A DNA stretch of 9,891 nucleotides from an uncultured Oscillospiraceae bacterium (GTDB lineage Bacteria; Bacillota; Clostridia; Oscillospirales; Oscillospiraceae), in the NCBI GenBank assembly GCA_934589675.1, contig CAKTOF010000032.1, positions 1 to 9,891 of the forward strand, read 5' to 3'. The notes under the pieces were generated by a model. It worked only from the letters and a program-made list of their open reading frames with translations, did not search any database and was not told where the DNA came from. Both the position numbers and the translations under genes were made by a program. Position 1 is the first letter of the stretch, and each line of letters starts with the position of its first letter. Positions 1 to 5,905 of the stretch are shown here, piece by piece.

Positions 1-9
1 CGCGGGAAC

Positions 10-76
10 GGGCGACCGCAAGGGTCGCCCCTACAGGGCGCGGCTAAAAAACGCGGCGGGAGGGGGTCATCCCGCC
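10..76. repeat. Two short GC-rich palindromes, intergenic
   Basis: Two hairpin-capable inverted repeats lie in the gene-free left end. The first pairs GGGCGACC (10-17) with GGTCGCCC (23-30) around a 5-base loop. The second pairs GGCGGGA (55-61) with TCCCGCC (70-76). On the minus strand the second stem is followed, three bases later, by six T (51-46), so it could act as a back-up terminator for the leftward operon. I think they belong to a dispersed intergenic palindrome family of the kind common in gut Clostridia, but a single window cannot show copy number. Confidence 0.5.
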
Positions 77-125
77 CTACGGCTGCGGTTTGGCGTGGTG
101 CGCTTTTTTCGCGCTCCACTCCCGC

Positions 126-166
126 AAAAAAACCGTGCCGCCTCGTTCATTCCGGGGCGGCACGGT
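126..166 (-). terminator. Intrinsic terminator of the WYL-holB-ricT operon
   Basis: A 10-bp perfect stem pairs CCGTGCCGCC (133-142) with GGCGGCACGG (156-165), extended by one A-T pair (132/166), with a 13-base loop. Read leftward it is followed by seven T (132-126). It begins 6 bases after the ricT stop codon, which fits a rho-independent terminator ending the operon. Confidence 0.9.
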
Positions 167-172
167 CTTATT

Positions 173-1714
173 TTATCCTTCTCCGCCCTGACCCTGCGGG
201 GCGGGATTTGCGCCGCTTCCGCCGGACGGGCGGCGGTGGTGGCGGCGGCGGCCGCCCGAGCGCTTTTTCGGCTCACCGGCCGGGGCATCGCCGGCCTGGG
301 CGGGCGCGGGGGCGGCGGGCTGGTTCTGCGGCTTGCTCTGGCGCGGCGGGCGCGGGGTCTGCGGCTTCGGCGCGCCGTCGGGCTGCTGCTGCGGGGCGCG
401 GGAGCGGCGGGACTGGCCGCCCTGCTGGCGGGGCGGACTTTGTGGCTGCGCCTGCGAGGACTCTGCGGCGGGCGGCTTCGGCGCGCCGTCTGTGCGGCCG
501 GGACGGGCGCGGCGGGACGGCTGCTTCGGCGCGTCCTTTTTCTCGGGCGCGGGCGCGGCGGCGGGCTGGGCGTCCGGCTTCGGGGCGCTCTGGCTGCGGC
601 TGCGGCCGCGGCCGGAGCGGGCGCGCTGCGGCTGCGGATCTTTTTCCTGCTGCGGCTCGGCCGGGCGGCGGGGCGGCGCCGTGCGGCCGGTCAGGTAATC
701 CTCGGCGTTTGCGATCGGCTCGTCCGGCTTTTTGCGGCGGTTCGGGTCGGACGAGATGGGCGCCCAGTCATCCGGGATGGGCGGGTCGGTCTTGCGCGCT
801 TTTCCGCTGCGCCAGACGGCGATGTCCGCCGTGGAAAACGAATGCAGGGTGTCCGGCTGCTTTTCCATGCGCACCTTGACGGTCTGGCGGAGCAGGTTGA
901 CGTCGACGACCGTGCCGCGGCCCTCGGGCGTGTCGACGAACGACTCATTCTTCGGGCAGGAGCGGATGAGATCCTCATAGGCCTCCTGCTCGTATTTCAG
1001 GCAGCACATCAACCGCCCGCACGTGCCGGAGATCTTCGTCGGGTTCAGGCTGAGGTTCTGCGTTTTGGCCATTTTGATGGAGACGGGCTGGAAGTCCGTC
1101 AGAAATTCCGAGCAGCAGAACGGCCGGCCGCACATGCCGAGGCCGCCGATCATCTTCGCCTTGTCGCGCACGCCGATCTGGCGCAGCTCGATGCGCGTGT
1201 GGAACGCAGAGGCGAGCGACTTGACCAGCTCGCGGAAGTCCACGCGGCCGTCGGCCGTGAAGAAGAAGAGGATCTTGCTGCCGTCAAAGGCCACCTCGGC
1301 CGACGCCAGCTGCATCTCGAGGCCGAGCCGCTCGATCTCGAGCATACAGACGCGGTAGGCCTCCTTCTCGCGGACGCGGTTGACTTTTTTCGTTTTTTCG
1401 TCGGCCTCCGTGGCAAGGCGCAGCACGGGGCGCAGCGCGCCGGCGACGTCCCGCTCGGGCACGCGGTGCAGCCCGTTTGCCACGAAGCCGTACTCGATGC
1501 CGCGCGCCGTCTCGACGATGACGTGGTCGCCCGTGCGGATGACAAGCTCGCCGGGGTCAAAGAAATAGACCTTGCCGCCCTCTTTGAAGCGGACGTCGAC
1601 GACGACGGTGCGGGGAATGTCCCAGCCGTCGGCTGGCGCGGTCTCTTCCGCGGCCGCGTCGGGCACGGCCGGCGCGTCCGTCCCGGCGGCGGGGGTCAGG
1701 ATGTTTTCGTCCAT
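173..1714 (-). CDS. ricT: PSP1-domain protein RicT (YaaT) with long basic disordered C-terminal tail
   Basis: The product is 513 aa. RicT (B. subtilis YaaT) acts with RicA and RicF as a cofactor of RNase Y in mRNA maturation and affects sporulation, competence and biofilm formation; the complex carries iron-sulfur clusters. The PSP1 core spans about residues 33-305. It contains the family's two cysteine clusters, MCGRPFCC (C195, C200, C201) and TCGRLMCC (C232, C237, C238), and the preceding GVRDKAKMIGGLG segment. B. subtilis YaaT is about 275 aa, so residues from about 306 to 513 are extra: a low-complexity tail rich in Pro, Gln, Ala and Arg with RGRGRSRSQ-like and KKRSGGRRRHHRR patches, predicted disordered and very basic. 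ATG at 1714 has AGGAG at 1724-1728, 9 bases away. The gene follows holB by 35 bases, an order conserved in Firmicutes. The core assignment is secure; the tail's role is unknown. Confidence 0.93.
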   Translation of the reverse strand: MDENILTPAAGTDAPAVPDAAAEETAPADGWDIPRTVVVDVRFKEGGKVYFFDPGELVIRTGDHVIVETARGIEYGFVANGLHRVPERDVAGALRPVLRLATEADEKTKKVNRVREKEAYRVCMLEIERLGLEMQLASAEVAFDGSKILFFFTADGRVDFRELVKSLASAFHTRIELRQIGVRDKAKMIGGLGMCGRPFCCSEFLTDFQPVSIKMAKTQNLSLNPTKISGTCGRLMCCLKYEQEAYEDLIRSCPKNESFVDTPEGRGTVVDVNLLRQTVKVRMEKQPDTLHSFSTADIAVWRSGKARKTDPPIPDDWAPISSDPNRRKKPDEPIANAEDYLTGRTAPPRRPAEPQQEKDPQPQRARSGRGRSRSQSAPKPDAQPAAAPAPEKKDAPKQPSRRARPGRTDGAPKPPAAESSQAQPQSPPRQQGGQSRRSRAPQQQPDGAPKPQTPRPPRQSKPQNQPAAPAPAQAGDAPAGEPKKRSGGRRRHHRRPSGGSGANPAPQGQGGEG

Positions 1715-1749
1715 AGTAAGAAGCTCCTATTCTGTCAAAGACCGTCTGA

Positions 1750-2703
1750 TCACCGCAGCAGCACGGCCAGCGCGCCGCAGATGTGCGCGGGTGAGACGTT
1801 CAGCGATGTGTATTCCAGCGCCGTTTTCAGGCTGTCCACGGCGCGGAGGAGGTCCGGCCCCGTGCGCCCGGCCGCGATGGCGCGGGCGGCGGCAGGCGCG
1901 GTGGCGCCGGATTTTGCTTCGAGCGCGCGCGTGAGCAGCTCGGTCCAGCCCTGCAAAATGGGCTGGAGCTGGTCGCGCCGCAGGCGCTCCATGGGGCAGA
2001 GCACGCGCAGCAGCGCGGCGTCGTCGCCCGCGGCATATGCGGCGGCAAACTGCGCCGTGCGCTCGTCCGGCTCGCATCCGGCCTCGACGAGGGCGATGGC
2101 CTGCCCGAGATAGCCGCCGGAGGCGTCGGCTGCCGCGGAGAGATCCTCGGCCGCGCGGTCGGGGAAGCGGCGGCGCAGCGCGCGCAGAAGCTCGTCTGAG
2201 CCAAGCGGCGCGAGCGTCAGAACCGTCGCGCGCGAGCGGACGGTCGCAAGCATCCGCTCGGCGTTTTCCGCGAGCAGGATAAACGCGGCGTAGGCCGGCG
2301 GCTCCTCCGTGATCTTGAGCAGCGCGTTCTGCGCCTCGTTTCGCGCCGGGTCGAACGGCTGCGGGAAAATGTAGACCTTCCTGCGGCCCTCGTTCGGGCG
2401 GATGTAGACCTCCGCGCAGAAGTCGCGGATGGTCGCCACGGAGTAATACTTGCCGCTGTCCGTCACGGTGATGACGTCCGGATGGGCGCCGGAAAAGACC
2501 TTCCGGCACGCGCGGCAGGCGCCGCACGGCTTTTCGCCCGCGCTCTCGCACTCCATGGCCGCGGCGAGGATGCGCGCGAGCGTCTTTTTCCCGGCGCCCT
2601 GCGGCCCGGCGATGAGCAGAAACTGCGGCAGCTCCCCGCGCGCTGCGGCCGCGCTCAGCCGCGCGCGGATGCGCTCGTTGCCGCAAAAGCCGTCAAACCG
2701 CAT
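1750..2703 (-). CDS. holB: DNA polymerase III subunit delta' (clamp loader)
   Basis: The product is 317 aa, close to the family's usual 310-340. Delta' is the stator subunit of the clamp-loader complex that opens and loads the beta sliding clamp at the replication fork. Visible features are an AAA+ fold with a Walker A-like GPQGAGKKT (33-41), a four-cysteine zinc module (C52, C60, C63, C66), the NALLKITEEPP box (126-136), and an MLATVRSRATVL segment at the place of the SRC motif, with Ala (159) instead of Cys. In many delta' proteins the P-loop is degenerate; here it looks nearly intact, so ATP binding cannot be excluded. Two in-frame ATGs occur at 2709 and 2703. GAGGG (2710-2714) abuts the first but sits 6 bases from the second, so 2703 is preferred. 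It follows the WYL gene by 30 bases with no terminator, suggesting co-transcription. Confidence 0.93.
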   Translation of the reverse strand: MRFDGFCGNERIRARLSAAAARGELPQFLLIAGPQGAGKKTLARILAAAMECESAGEKPCGACRACRKVFSGAHPDVITVTDSGKYYSVATIRDFCAEVYIRPNEGRRKVYIFPQPFDPARNEAQNALLKITEEPPAYAAFILLAENAERMLATVRSRATVLTLAPLGSDELLRALRRRFPDRAAEDLSAAADASGGYLGQAIALVEAGCEPDERTAQFAAAYAAGDDAALLRVLCPMERLRRDQLQPILQGWTELLTRALEAKSGATAPAAARAIAAGRTGPDLLRAVDSLKTALEYTSLNVSPAHICGALAVLLR

Positions 2704-2733
2704 GGCCATCCCTCACAAAAGTCTGATAAAATA

Positions 2734-3744
2734 TTATAGCACCGTTTTGTCCAAAACGCCATCTTTTTTGTACAGCGCGGCGATTGCCTCGATGTGCGCG
2801 CGGTATTTTTCCACGACCGACGCCGGCGAGAGCACCTCCACGGCCGCGCCGAAGCCGGAAAGATAGCCGAAAAACTGGTCGCTCACCGCCGCGCGGACGC
2901 GGACGGTGAAGTGGTCCTTCCCGTCCGGCATCAGCGCGGCCTCCTGCCCGAAGCGGTCGATGACCGCGCCGGCCAGACGGTTTTCAAAGCGCAGCAGCAC
3001 GGACTCCGCCTCGCCGGAGAACATGCCGAAGAGCGTGTCCGTATAGACGCCGAGGTCGATCTGGCCGAACACCTCACGCCCCGCGCGCGGGCGGTCGGTC
3101 ACGCAGATGCGGTCGAGCTTGTCCACGCGGAAATGCTTGATCCTGCCCGCGTTTTCGTCGTAGCCGATGAGGTAGTAGTTCTCGTCGTCCCACGTCAGCG
3201 CGAACGGGCTGACGTGATAGCGCGCGCCGCCGTGGCGGTAGACGCGCGCCTTCGGCACAGTGAATTCAAAGTATTGGAACGTCACGGCGCGGTCGCGCGA
3301 GATGGCGTCGTGCAGCTCGTCGACGTTATAGTAAATGGACTCGTTCATCGTGCGGATGCGGTGCGCGACGACGACCTGACGCGCGAGCGACCCGGCCTCA
3401 TAGCGGCTGGCGAGCGACTCGAGCTTGCCGATGAGCGAGCGCGACTTTTTCTCCGTCAGAAAGCGCGAGGACGCGCACAGGTCGACGAGCAGCTTCAGCT
3501 CGGCCAGCTCGAACGTCCGCGCGGCCAGATAGTACCCGCCGCGCCCGGACTTGAGGATCTCCAGGCCGAACTGCCGCAGCGCCTCAATGTCGTCGTAAAT
3601 GCTCTTGCGCTCGGCCGCAATGTCCTGCGCGGCGAGGCGCTCGATGAGCTGCTGGACGCTGAGCGGATGGTTCTCATCCGTCTCCTGCGTGAAAAACTGC
3701 GCAAGATAGAGCAGCTTGAGCTTCTGGTTTGACGATCGTGCCAT
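2734..3744 (-). CDS. WYL-domain transcriptional regulator
   Basis: The product is 336 aa, typical of bacterial WYL regulators (YafY/PafBC-like architecture). These are cytoplasmic DNA-binding proteins in which the WYL domain is thought to sense a ligand or nucleic acid. Visible order: an N-terminal winged helix-turn-helix (about 8-72, with RKSIYDDIEALRQFGL and the GGYYLAAR wing), a helical linker, a WYL domain (about 145-215, with HVSPFALTWDDENYYLIGYD and the HFRVDKLDRI end), and a C-terminal WCX-like domain (about 245-325). An upstream extension to 3921 stays open but would cross the queT promoter and leader. GGGAGGG (3751-3757) abuts an ATG at 3750 but is ideally placed 6-7 bases from the ATG at 3744, so 3744 is chosen. 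It is first in the operon with holB and ricT and divergent from queT. Its targets are unknown; local autoregulation or control of queT is only a possibility. Confidence 0.9.
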   Translation of the reverse strand: MARSSNQKLKLLYLAQFFTQETDENHPLSVQQLIERLAAQDIAAERKSIYDDIEALRQFGLEILKSGRGGYYLAARTFELAELKLLVDLCASSRFLTEKKSRSLIGKLESLASRYEAGSLARQVVVAHRIRTMNESIYYNVDELHDAISRDRAVTFQYFEFTVPKARVYRHGGARYHVSPFALTWDDENYYLIGYDENAGRIKHFRVDKLDRICVTDRPRAGREVFGQIDLGVYTDTLFGMFSGEAESVLLRFENRLAGAVIDRFGQEAALMPDGKDHFTVRVRAAVSDQFFGYLSGFGAAVEVLSPASVVEKYRAHIEAIAALYKKDGVLDKTVL

Positions 3745-3773
3745 GGTCATCCCTCCCGCCGGTTCTTTTTTTG

Positions 3774-3802
3774 ATTGTACCACGCGCGCGGGCAAAATGC
3801 AA
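3774..3802 (-). promoter_or_regulatory. Sigma-A-type promoter for the WYL-holB-ricT operon
   Basis: Read leftward, TTGCAT (3802-3797) and TACAAT (3779-3774) are separated by exactly 17 bases. The -10 is strong and the -35 only half consensus. It lies about 30 bases upstream of the WYL start. Its -35 is only 5 bases from the -35 of the divergent queT promoter, so a factor bound here would affect both genes. Confidence 0.6.
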
Positions 3803-3807
3803 AAGCC

Positions 3808-3836
3808 TTGACAATCCGGCGGGTTTTGGCTATGAT
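3808..3836 (+). promoter_or_regulatory. Near-consensus sigma-A promoter for queT leader
   Basis: TTGACA (3808-3813), a 17-base spacer, then TATGAT (3831-3836): a full consensus -35 and a 5/6 -10. Transcription should start near 3843, which would give a leader of about 128 bases before the queT start codon and put the aptamer-like region at the very 5' end of the RNA. Confidence 0.88.
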
Positions 3837-3842
3837 AGCTGC

Positions 3843-3906
3843 AACTGAACAACCGACAGTTCGGAACCATCCTGTCGCAAAACAAAACTACGGGGATCAC
3901 GGATGG
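3843..3906 (+). ncRNA. Probable preQ1 riboswitch aptamer upstream of queT
   Basis: The leader can form an H-type pseudoknot. Stem 1 pairs CTGAAC (3845-3850) with GTTCGG (3859-3864, one G-T pair). Its loop CGACA (3854-3858) can pair with TGTCG (3873-3877). An A-rich CAAAACAAAACTA (3878-3890) follows, recalling the A-rich strand of preQ1-binding RNAs. A third pairing, CCATCC (3867-3872) with GGATGG (3901-3906), is possible. queT homologues are the classic targets of preQ1 riboswitches, and the preQ1-III class is known from Ruminococcaceae upstream of queT, so that class is my first choice. A preQ1-I-like reading, with the CGACAG/CTGTCG hairpin followed by the A-rich tail, is the alternative. 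The class assignment comes from context and memory, not from an alignment. Confidence 0.75.
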
Positions 3907-3926
3907 GCGCTTTGCGTCCATTTTTT
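3903..3926 (+). terminator. Regulated intrinsic terminator 1 in the queT leader
   Basis: TGGGCGC (3904-3910) pairs with GCGTCCA (3914-3920, one G-T pair) over a TTT loop and is followed by six T (3921-3926). The left arm overlaps GGATGG (3901-3906), which can instead pair with CCATCC (3867-3872) inside the aptamer-like region. This is the expected layout of a mutually exclusive terminator/antiterminator switch: folding of the pseudoknot around the ligand would free the left arm and cause termination, as expected for feedback on an importer. Confidence 0.8.
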
Positions 3927-3930
3927 GTTG

Positions 3931-3960
3931 TGCTGCCTGTAGTCAGGCGGCATTTTTTTT
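3931..3960 (+). terminator. Intrinsic terminator 2 directly before the queT ribosome binding site
   Basis: TGCTGCCTG (3931-3939) pairs with CAGGCGGCA (3944-3952, one G-T pair) around TAGT and is followed by eight T (3953-3960). The T run abuts the queT ribosome binding site GGAGGA (3961-3966). It is a stronger terminator than the first. I find no obvious upstream competitor sequence for either arm, so how queT transcription gets through is not explained. Confidence 0.8.
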
Positions 3961-3970
3961 GGAGGAAGCC

Positions 3971-4471
3971 ATGAAAGCAAAGCTCAATACCCGCACCATC
4001 GCCCTGTCCGGCATCGTCGCGGCGGTCTACGCCGTCATCACCATCGTCTGGCCGCTCTCGTACGGGTCGGTGCAGTTCCGCCTGAGCGAGGCGCTGTGCG
4101 TCCTGCCCGCCTTCGTGCCCGTGACGGGCATCGGCCTGACGGTCGGCTGCCTCGTGGCGAACCTTTTTTCGACCGTCTCGGCGCTCGACATCGTCATCGG
4201 CACGATTGCGACGGCCATCGGCTGCGTATTTACCACGCGCTGCAAAAGGGTCTGGGCCATGCCGCTGCCGACGGTCATCTCCAACACGGTCCTGGTCGGC
4301 GCGATGCTCGCCTTTGTCTATTCGCCCGACGCGCTTTTGCAGGGCTTTGTCGTCAACGCCGCCGGCGTCGCCCTCGGCGAGCTCGTCGTGCTCTACGCCC
4401 TCGGCGTGCCGCTGGCCGTGTACCTGAAAAGGTCGAGCGTGCTCACGCGCGCGGGGCTCATGACTGCATAA
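3971..4471 (+). CDS. queT: Queuosine-precursor ECF transporter S component QueT
   Basis: The product is 166 aa, the normal size for QueT, a small integral membrane substrate-binding (S) component of a group II ECF transporter. It takes up a 7-deazaguanine queuosine precursor such as preQ1 and needs an EcfA/EcfA'/EcfT energising module, not encoded in this window. Visible family signatures are VQFRLSEALCVLPAF (34-48), GCLVANLFS (59-67), DIVIGTIAT (73-81), PLPTVISNT (98-106) and GELVVLYALGVP (136-147), within about six hydrophobic segments. ATG at 3971 has GGAGGA 5 bases upstream; an in-frame TTG at 3959 lies in the terminator T run and is rejected. The riboswitch-like leader supports the assignment independently. 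A terminator follows immediately, so the gene is monocistronic. Confidence 0.92.
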   Translation: MKAKLNTRTIALSGIVAAVYAVITIVWPLSYGSVQFRLSEALCVLPAFVPVTGIGLTVGCLVANLFSTVSALDIVIGTIATAIGCVFTTRCKRVWAMPLPTVISNTVLVGAMLAFVYSPDALLQGFVVNAAGVALGELVVLYALGVPLAVYLKRSSVLTRAGLMTA

Positions 4472-4506
4472 AAAATGAGCTCCCCGGATGGGGAGCTCAT
4501 TTTTTT
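4470..4506. terminator. Bidirectional terminator between queT and the ECF S gene
   Basis: An 11-bp perfect stem, ATGAGCTCCCC (4475-4485) with GGGGAGCTCAT (4490-4500), has a GGAT tetraloop, six A to its left (4470-4475) and six T to its right (4501-4506). It works as a terminator in both directions. The queT stop codon (4469-4471) and the stop of the convergent gene (4505-4507) both overlap its flanking tracts, so there is effectively no spacer between the two genes. Confidence 0.93.
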
Positions 4507-5005
4507 ATTTTTCGGCGCGCTTCCATGCGAGGCTTGCGACCGGGTAGATCACGGCCGTCAGCACGACGCTCACGCCGCCCTGCACGGCGTTGCCGGGGAT
4601 GTCGGCCAGCGCCGTTCCGAAGCCGTAGAGCGCCAGCTCGAAGAGAAAATACCCGCCGGCCATGATGCACGCCGCCACCGCCGCCGAGACGATCGCGCCC
4701 CACGTCCTTTTGCGCAGCGCGCGAAATACGCCATACGCCGCCGCGGCCATGGCCGCCTTGATGACGAGCGTCGCGGGCGCGTAGATGCCGTAGCCGCTGA
4801 TGAGGTCGGCCAGCGCCGTCCCGATGCCGCCCGCCGCCGCGCCCCACGCGGGGCCGAGCAGCAGGCCGGAGAGCACGACGAAGCAGTCGCCCAGGTTGGC
4901 GTATCCGCTGCCCGGCAGCGGGAATTGCAGCACCATCGTCCCCACGCAGCAAAGCGCCGCCAGCAGCGCCGCCAGCACCAGCCGGCGCGCCGTATTCTTT
5001 TCCAT
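4505..5005 (-). CDS. ECF transporter S component, vitamin-type substrate unknown
   Basis: The product is 166 aa and very hydrophobic, with about five to six membrane segments. It fits the S-component family related to HmpT/YpaA-like proteins (ECF-ribofla_trS type, PF07155-like). Supporting features are YANLGDCFVVLSGLLLGP (35-52), the Gly/Ala-rich GGIGTALADLISGYGIYAPAT (59-79), and LADIPGNAVQGG (133-144), the N-x-x-Q signature common in this group. The N-terminal alanine-rich helix (ALLAAL region) resembles the helix by which S components contact EcfT. Substrate cannot be read from the sequence; thiamine-pathway pyrimidine, riboflavin or another vitamin are all possible. ATG at 5005 has GGAGGG (5015-5020) 9 bases upstream. 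No ATPase or T subunit is adjacent, so a shared ECF module is inferred. No riboswitch was recognised in the 107 bases upstream. Confidence 0.85.
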   Translation of the reverse strand: MEKNTARRLVLAALLAALCCVGTMVLQFPLPGSGYANLGDCFVVLSGLLLGPAWGAAAGGIGTALADLISGYGIYAPATLVIKAAMAAAAYGVFRALRKRTWGAIVSAAVAACIMAGGYFLFELALYGFGTALADIPGNAVQGGVSVVLTAVIYPVASLAWKRAEK

Positions 5006-5026
5006 TTCAAAAATCCCTCCCGGATG

Positions 5027-5056
5027 ATTTTGCCCATCGTAGCACGGATGTGTAAA
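5027..5056 (-). promoter_or_regulatory. Tentative promoter for the ECF S gene
   Basis: Read leftward, TTTACA (5056-5051) and CAAAAT (5032-5027) are 18 bases apart. The -35 is good and the -10 moderate, but transcription would start almost on the ribosome binding site, so this is weak. The only other candidate signal in the gap is a short CGCGC/GCGCG stem plus ATTTT just after the ABC ATPase stop. Read-through from the ABC operon is therefore possible. Confidence 0.25.
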
Positions 5057-5112
5057 GTCCGCGGGCGCGCGATGTTAAATCTGCGTAAAATCGCGCCGGG
5101 CAGGGTGCGCGC

Positions 5113-5892
5113 TCACACGACCCGCCCCAGAAATTCGACCAGCCGCGGGCTCTTCGGGCTGCCGAACACCTCGTCCGGGGTGCCCTGCTCGGCGATGACG
5201 CCGTCCGACATGAACACGACGCGGTCGCTGACGGCGCGGGCGAACTCCATCTCGTGCGTGACGATGACCATCGTCATGCTGCGCTCGGCAAGCCGCCCGA
5301 TGACGCGGAGCACCTCGCCGGTCAGCTCCGGGTCGAGCGCGCTCGTCGGCTCATCGAAGCAGAGAATGTCCGGGCTGAGCGCCAGCGCGCGGGCGATGGC
5401 GACGCGCTGCTGCTGGCCGCCGGAGAGCTGGTGCGGGTAATTCCTCTCGCGGTCGGACAGGCCGACCTGCGCGAGCAGCTCGTGCGCGCTCTGCTCGATC
5501 TCCTGCTCGATGGCGCGGCGGTTTTCGCGCCAGTCCGGCCGCTCGCGGGCCAAAAGCCGCGCCGCGAGCGTCACGTTCTCCAGCGCCGTATACTGCGGGA
5601 ACAGGTTGAAATTCTGGAACACGAGGCCGAAATGCAGCCGCGCGCGGCGGATGTCCGCCTCGCGCCGGGCGGCGGGCGCCGCCGCGTCGAAGATCGTCTG
5701 CCCGCCGACGGAGATCTCGCCCGCGTCGGGCTTCTCTAAAAAGTTCAGGCAGCGCAGAAGCGTCGTCTTGCCCGAGCCGGACGAGCCGATGATCGTCAGG
5801 ACCTGCCCTTTTTCCAGCTCCAGGCTCACGTCGCCGAGCACGCGCGTGTCGCCGAAGCGCTTGCCGAGGTGGCGCACCTCCAGAAATGCCAT
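5113..5892 (-). CDS. Polar amino-acid ABC transporter ATP-binding protein
   Basis: The product is 259 aa, slightly longer than the usual 240-250 of GlnQ/HisP-type ATPases. It hydrolyses ATP on the cytoplasmic face to drive amino-acid import. All catalytic motifs are intact: Walker A GSSGSGKT (36-43), Q-loop Q93 in VFQNFNLFPQ, signature LSGGQQQR (156-163), Walker B ILCFDEP (176-182) with catalytic E181, D-loop SALD (184-187), and switch H213 in VTHEMEFA. The FNLFPQYTALENV stretch is diagnostic of the polar amino-acid (PAAT) subfamily. A short insertion between the Walker A and Q-loop regions (around 68-85, AAAPAARREADIRRARLH) is Ala/Arg rich. ATG at 5892 has AGGAGG at 5901-5906, 8 bases away, and this site overlaps the permease stop codon. 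It is the last gene of the importer operon. Confidence 0.95.
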   Translation of the reverse strand: MAFLEVRHLGKRFGDTRVLGDVSLELEKGQVLTIIGSSGSGKTTLLRCLNFLEKPDAGEISVGGQTIFDAAAPAARREADIRRARLHFGLVFQNFNLFPQYTALENVTLAARLLARERPDWRENRRAIEQEIEQSAHELLAQVGLSDRERNYPHQLSGGQQQRVAIARALALSPDILCFDEPTSALDPELTGEVLRVIGRLAERSMTMVIVTHEMEFARAVSDRVVFMSDGVIAEQGTPDEVFGSPKSPRLVEFLGRVV

Positions 5893-5905
5893 ATCGTCCG
5901 CCTCC

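Noticed and set aside
95..2113. 672-residue plus-strand open frame opposite ricT and holB
   Set aside because: It is an antisense shadow of two clearly identified genes in GC-rich DNA. Its product is low-complexity Arg/Ala/Gly/Leu, it runs across the operon terminator and has no ribosome binding site.
2794..3732. 312-residue plus-strand open frame opposite the WYL gene
   Set aside because: Its composition (Ala, Arg, Val, Asp, His rich, no motif) is that of reverse-strand reading of a GC-rich gene; the WYL domain on the other strand is unambiguous.
3745..3921. N-terminal extension of the WYL protein to 3921
   Set aside because: It would cover the promoter and queT leader and adds no conserved sequence; the ribosome binding site at 3751-3757 fixes the start at 3744 or 3750.
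4475..5440. 321-residue plus-strand open frame across the ECF S gene and ATPase 3' end
   Set aside because: It is antisense to two well-supported genes, starts inside the bidirectional terminator, and shows no domain.
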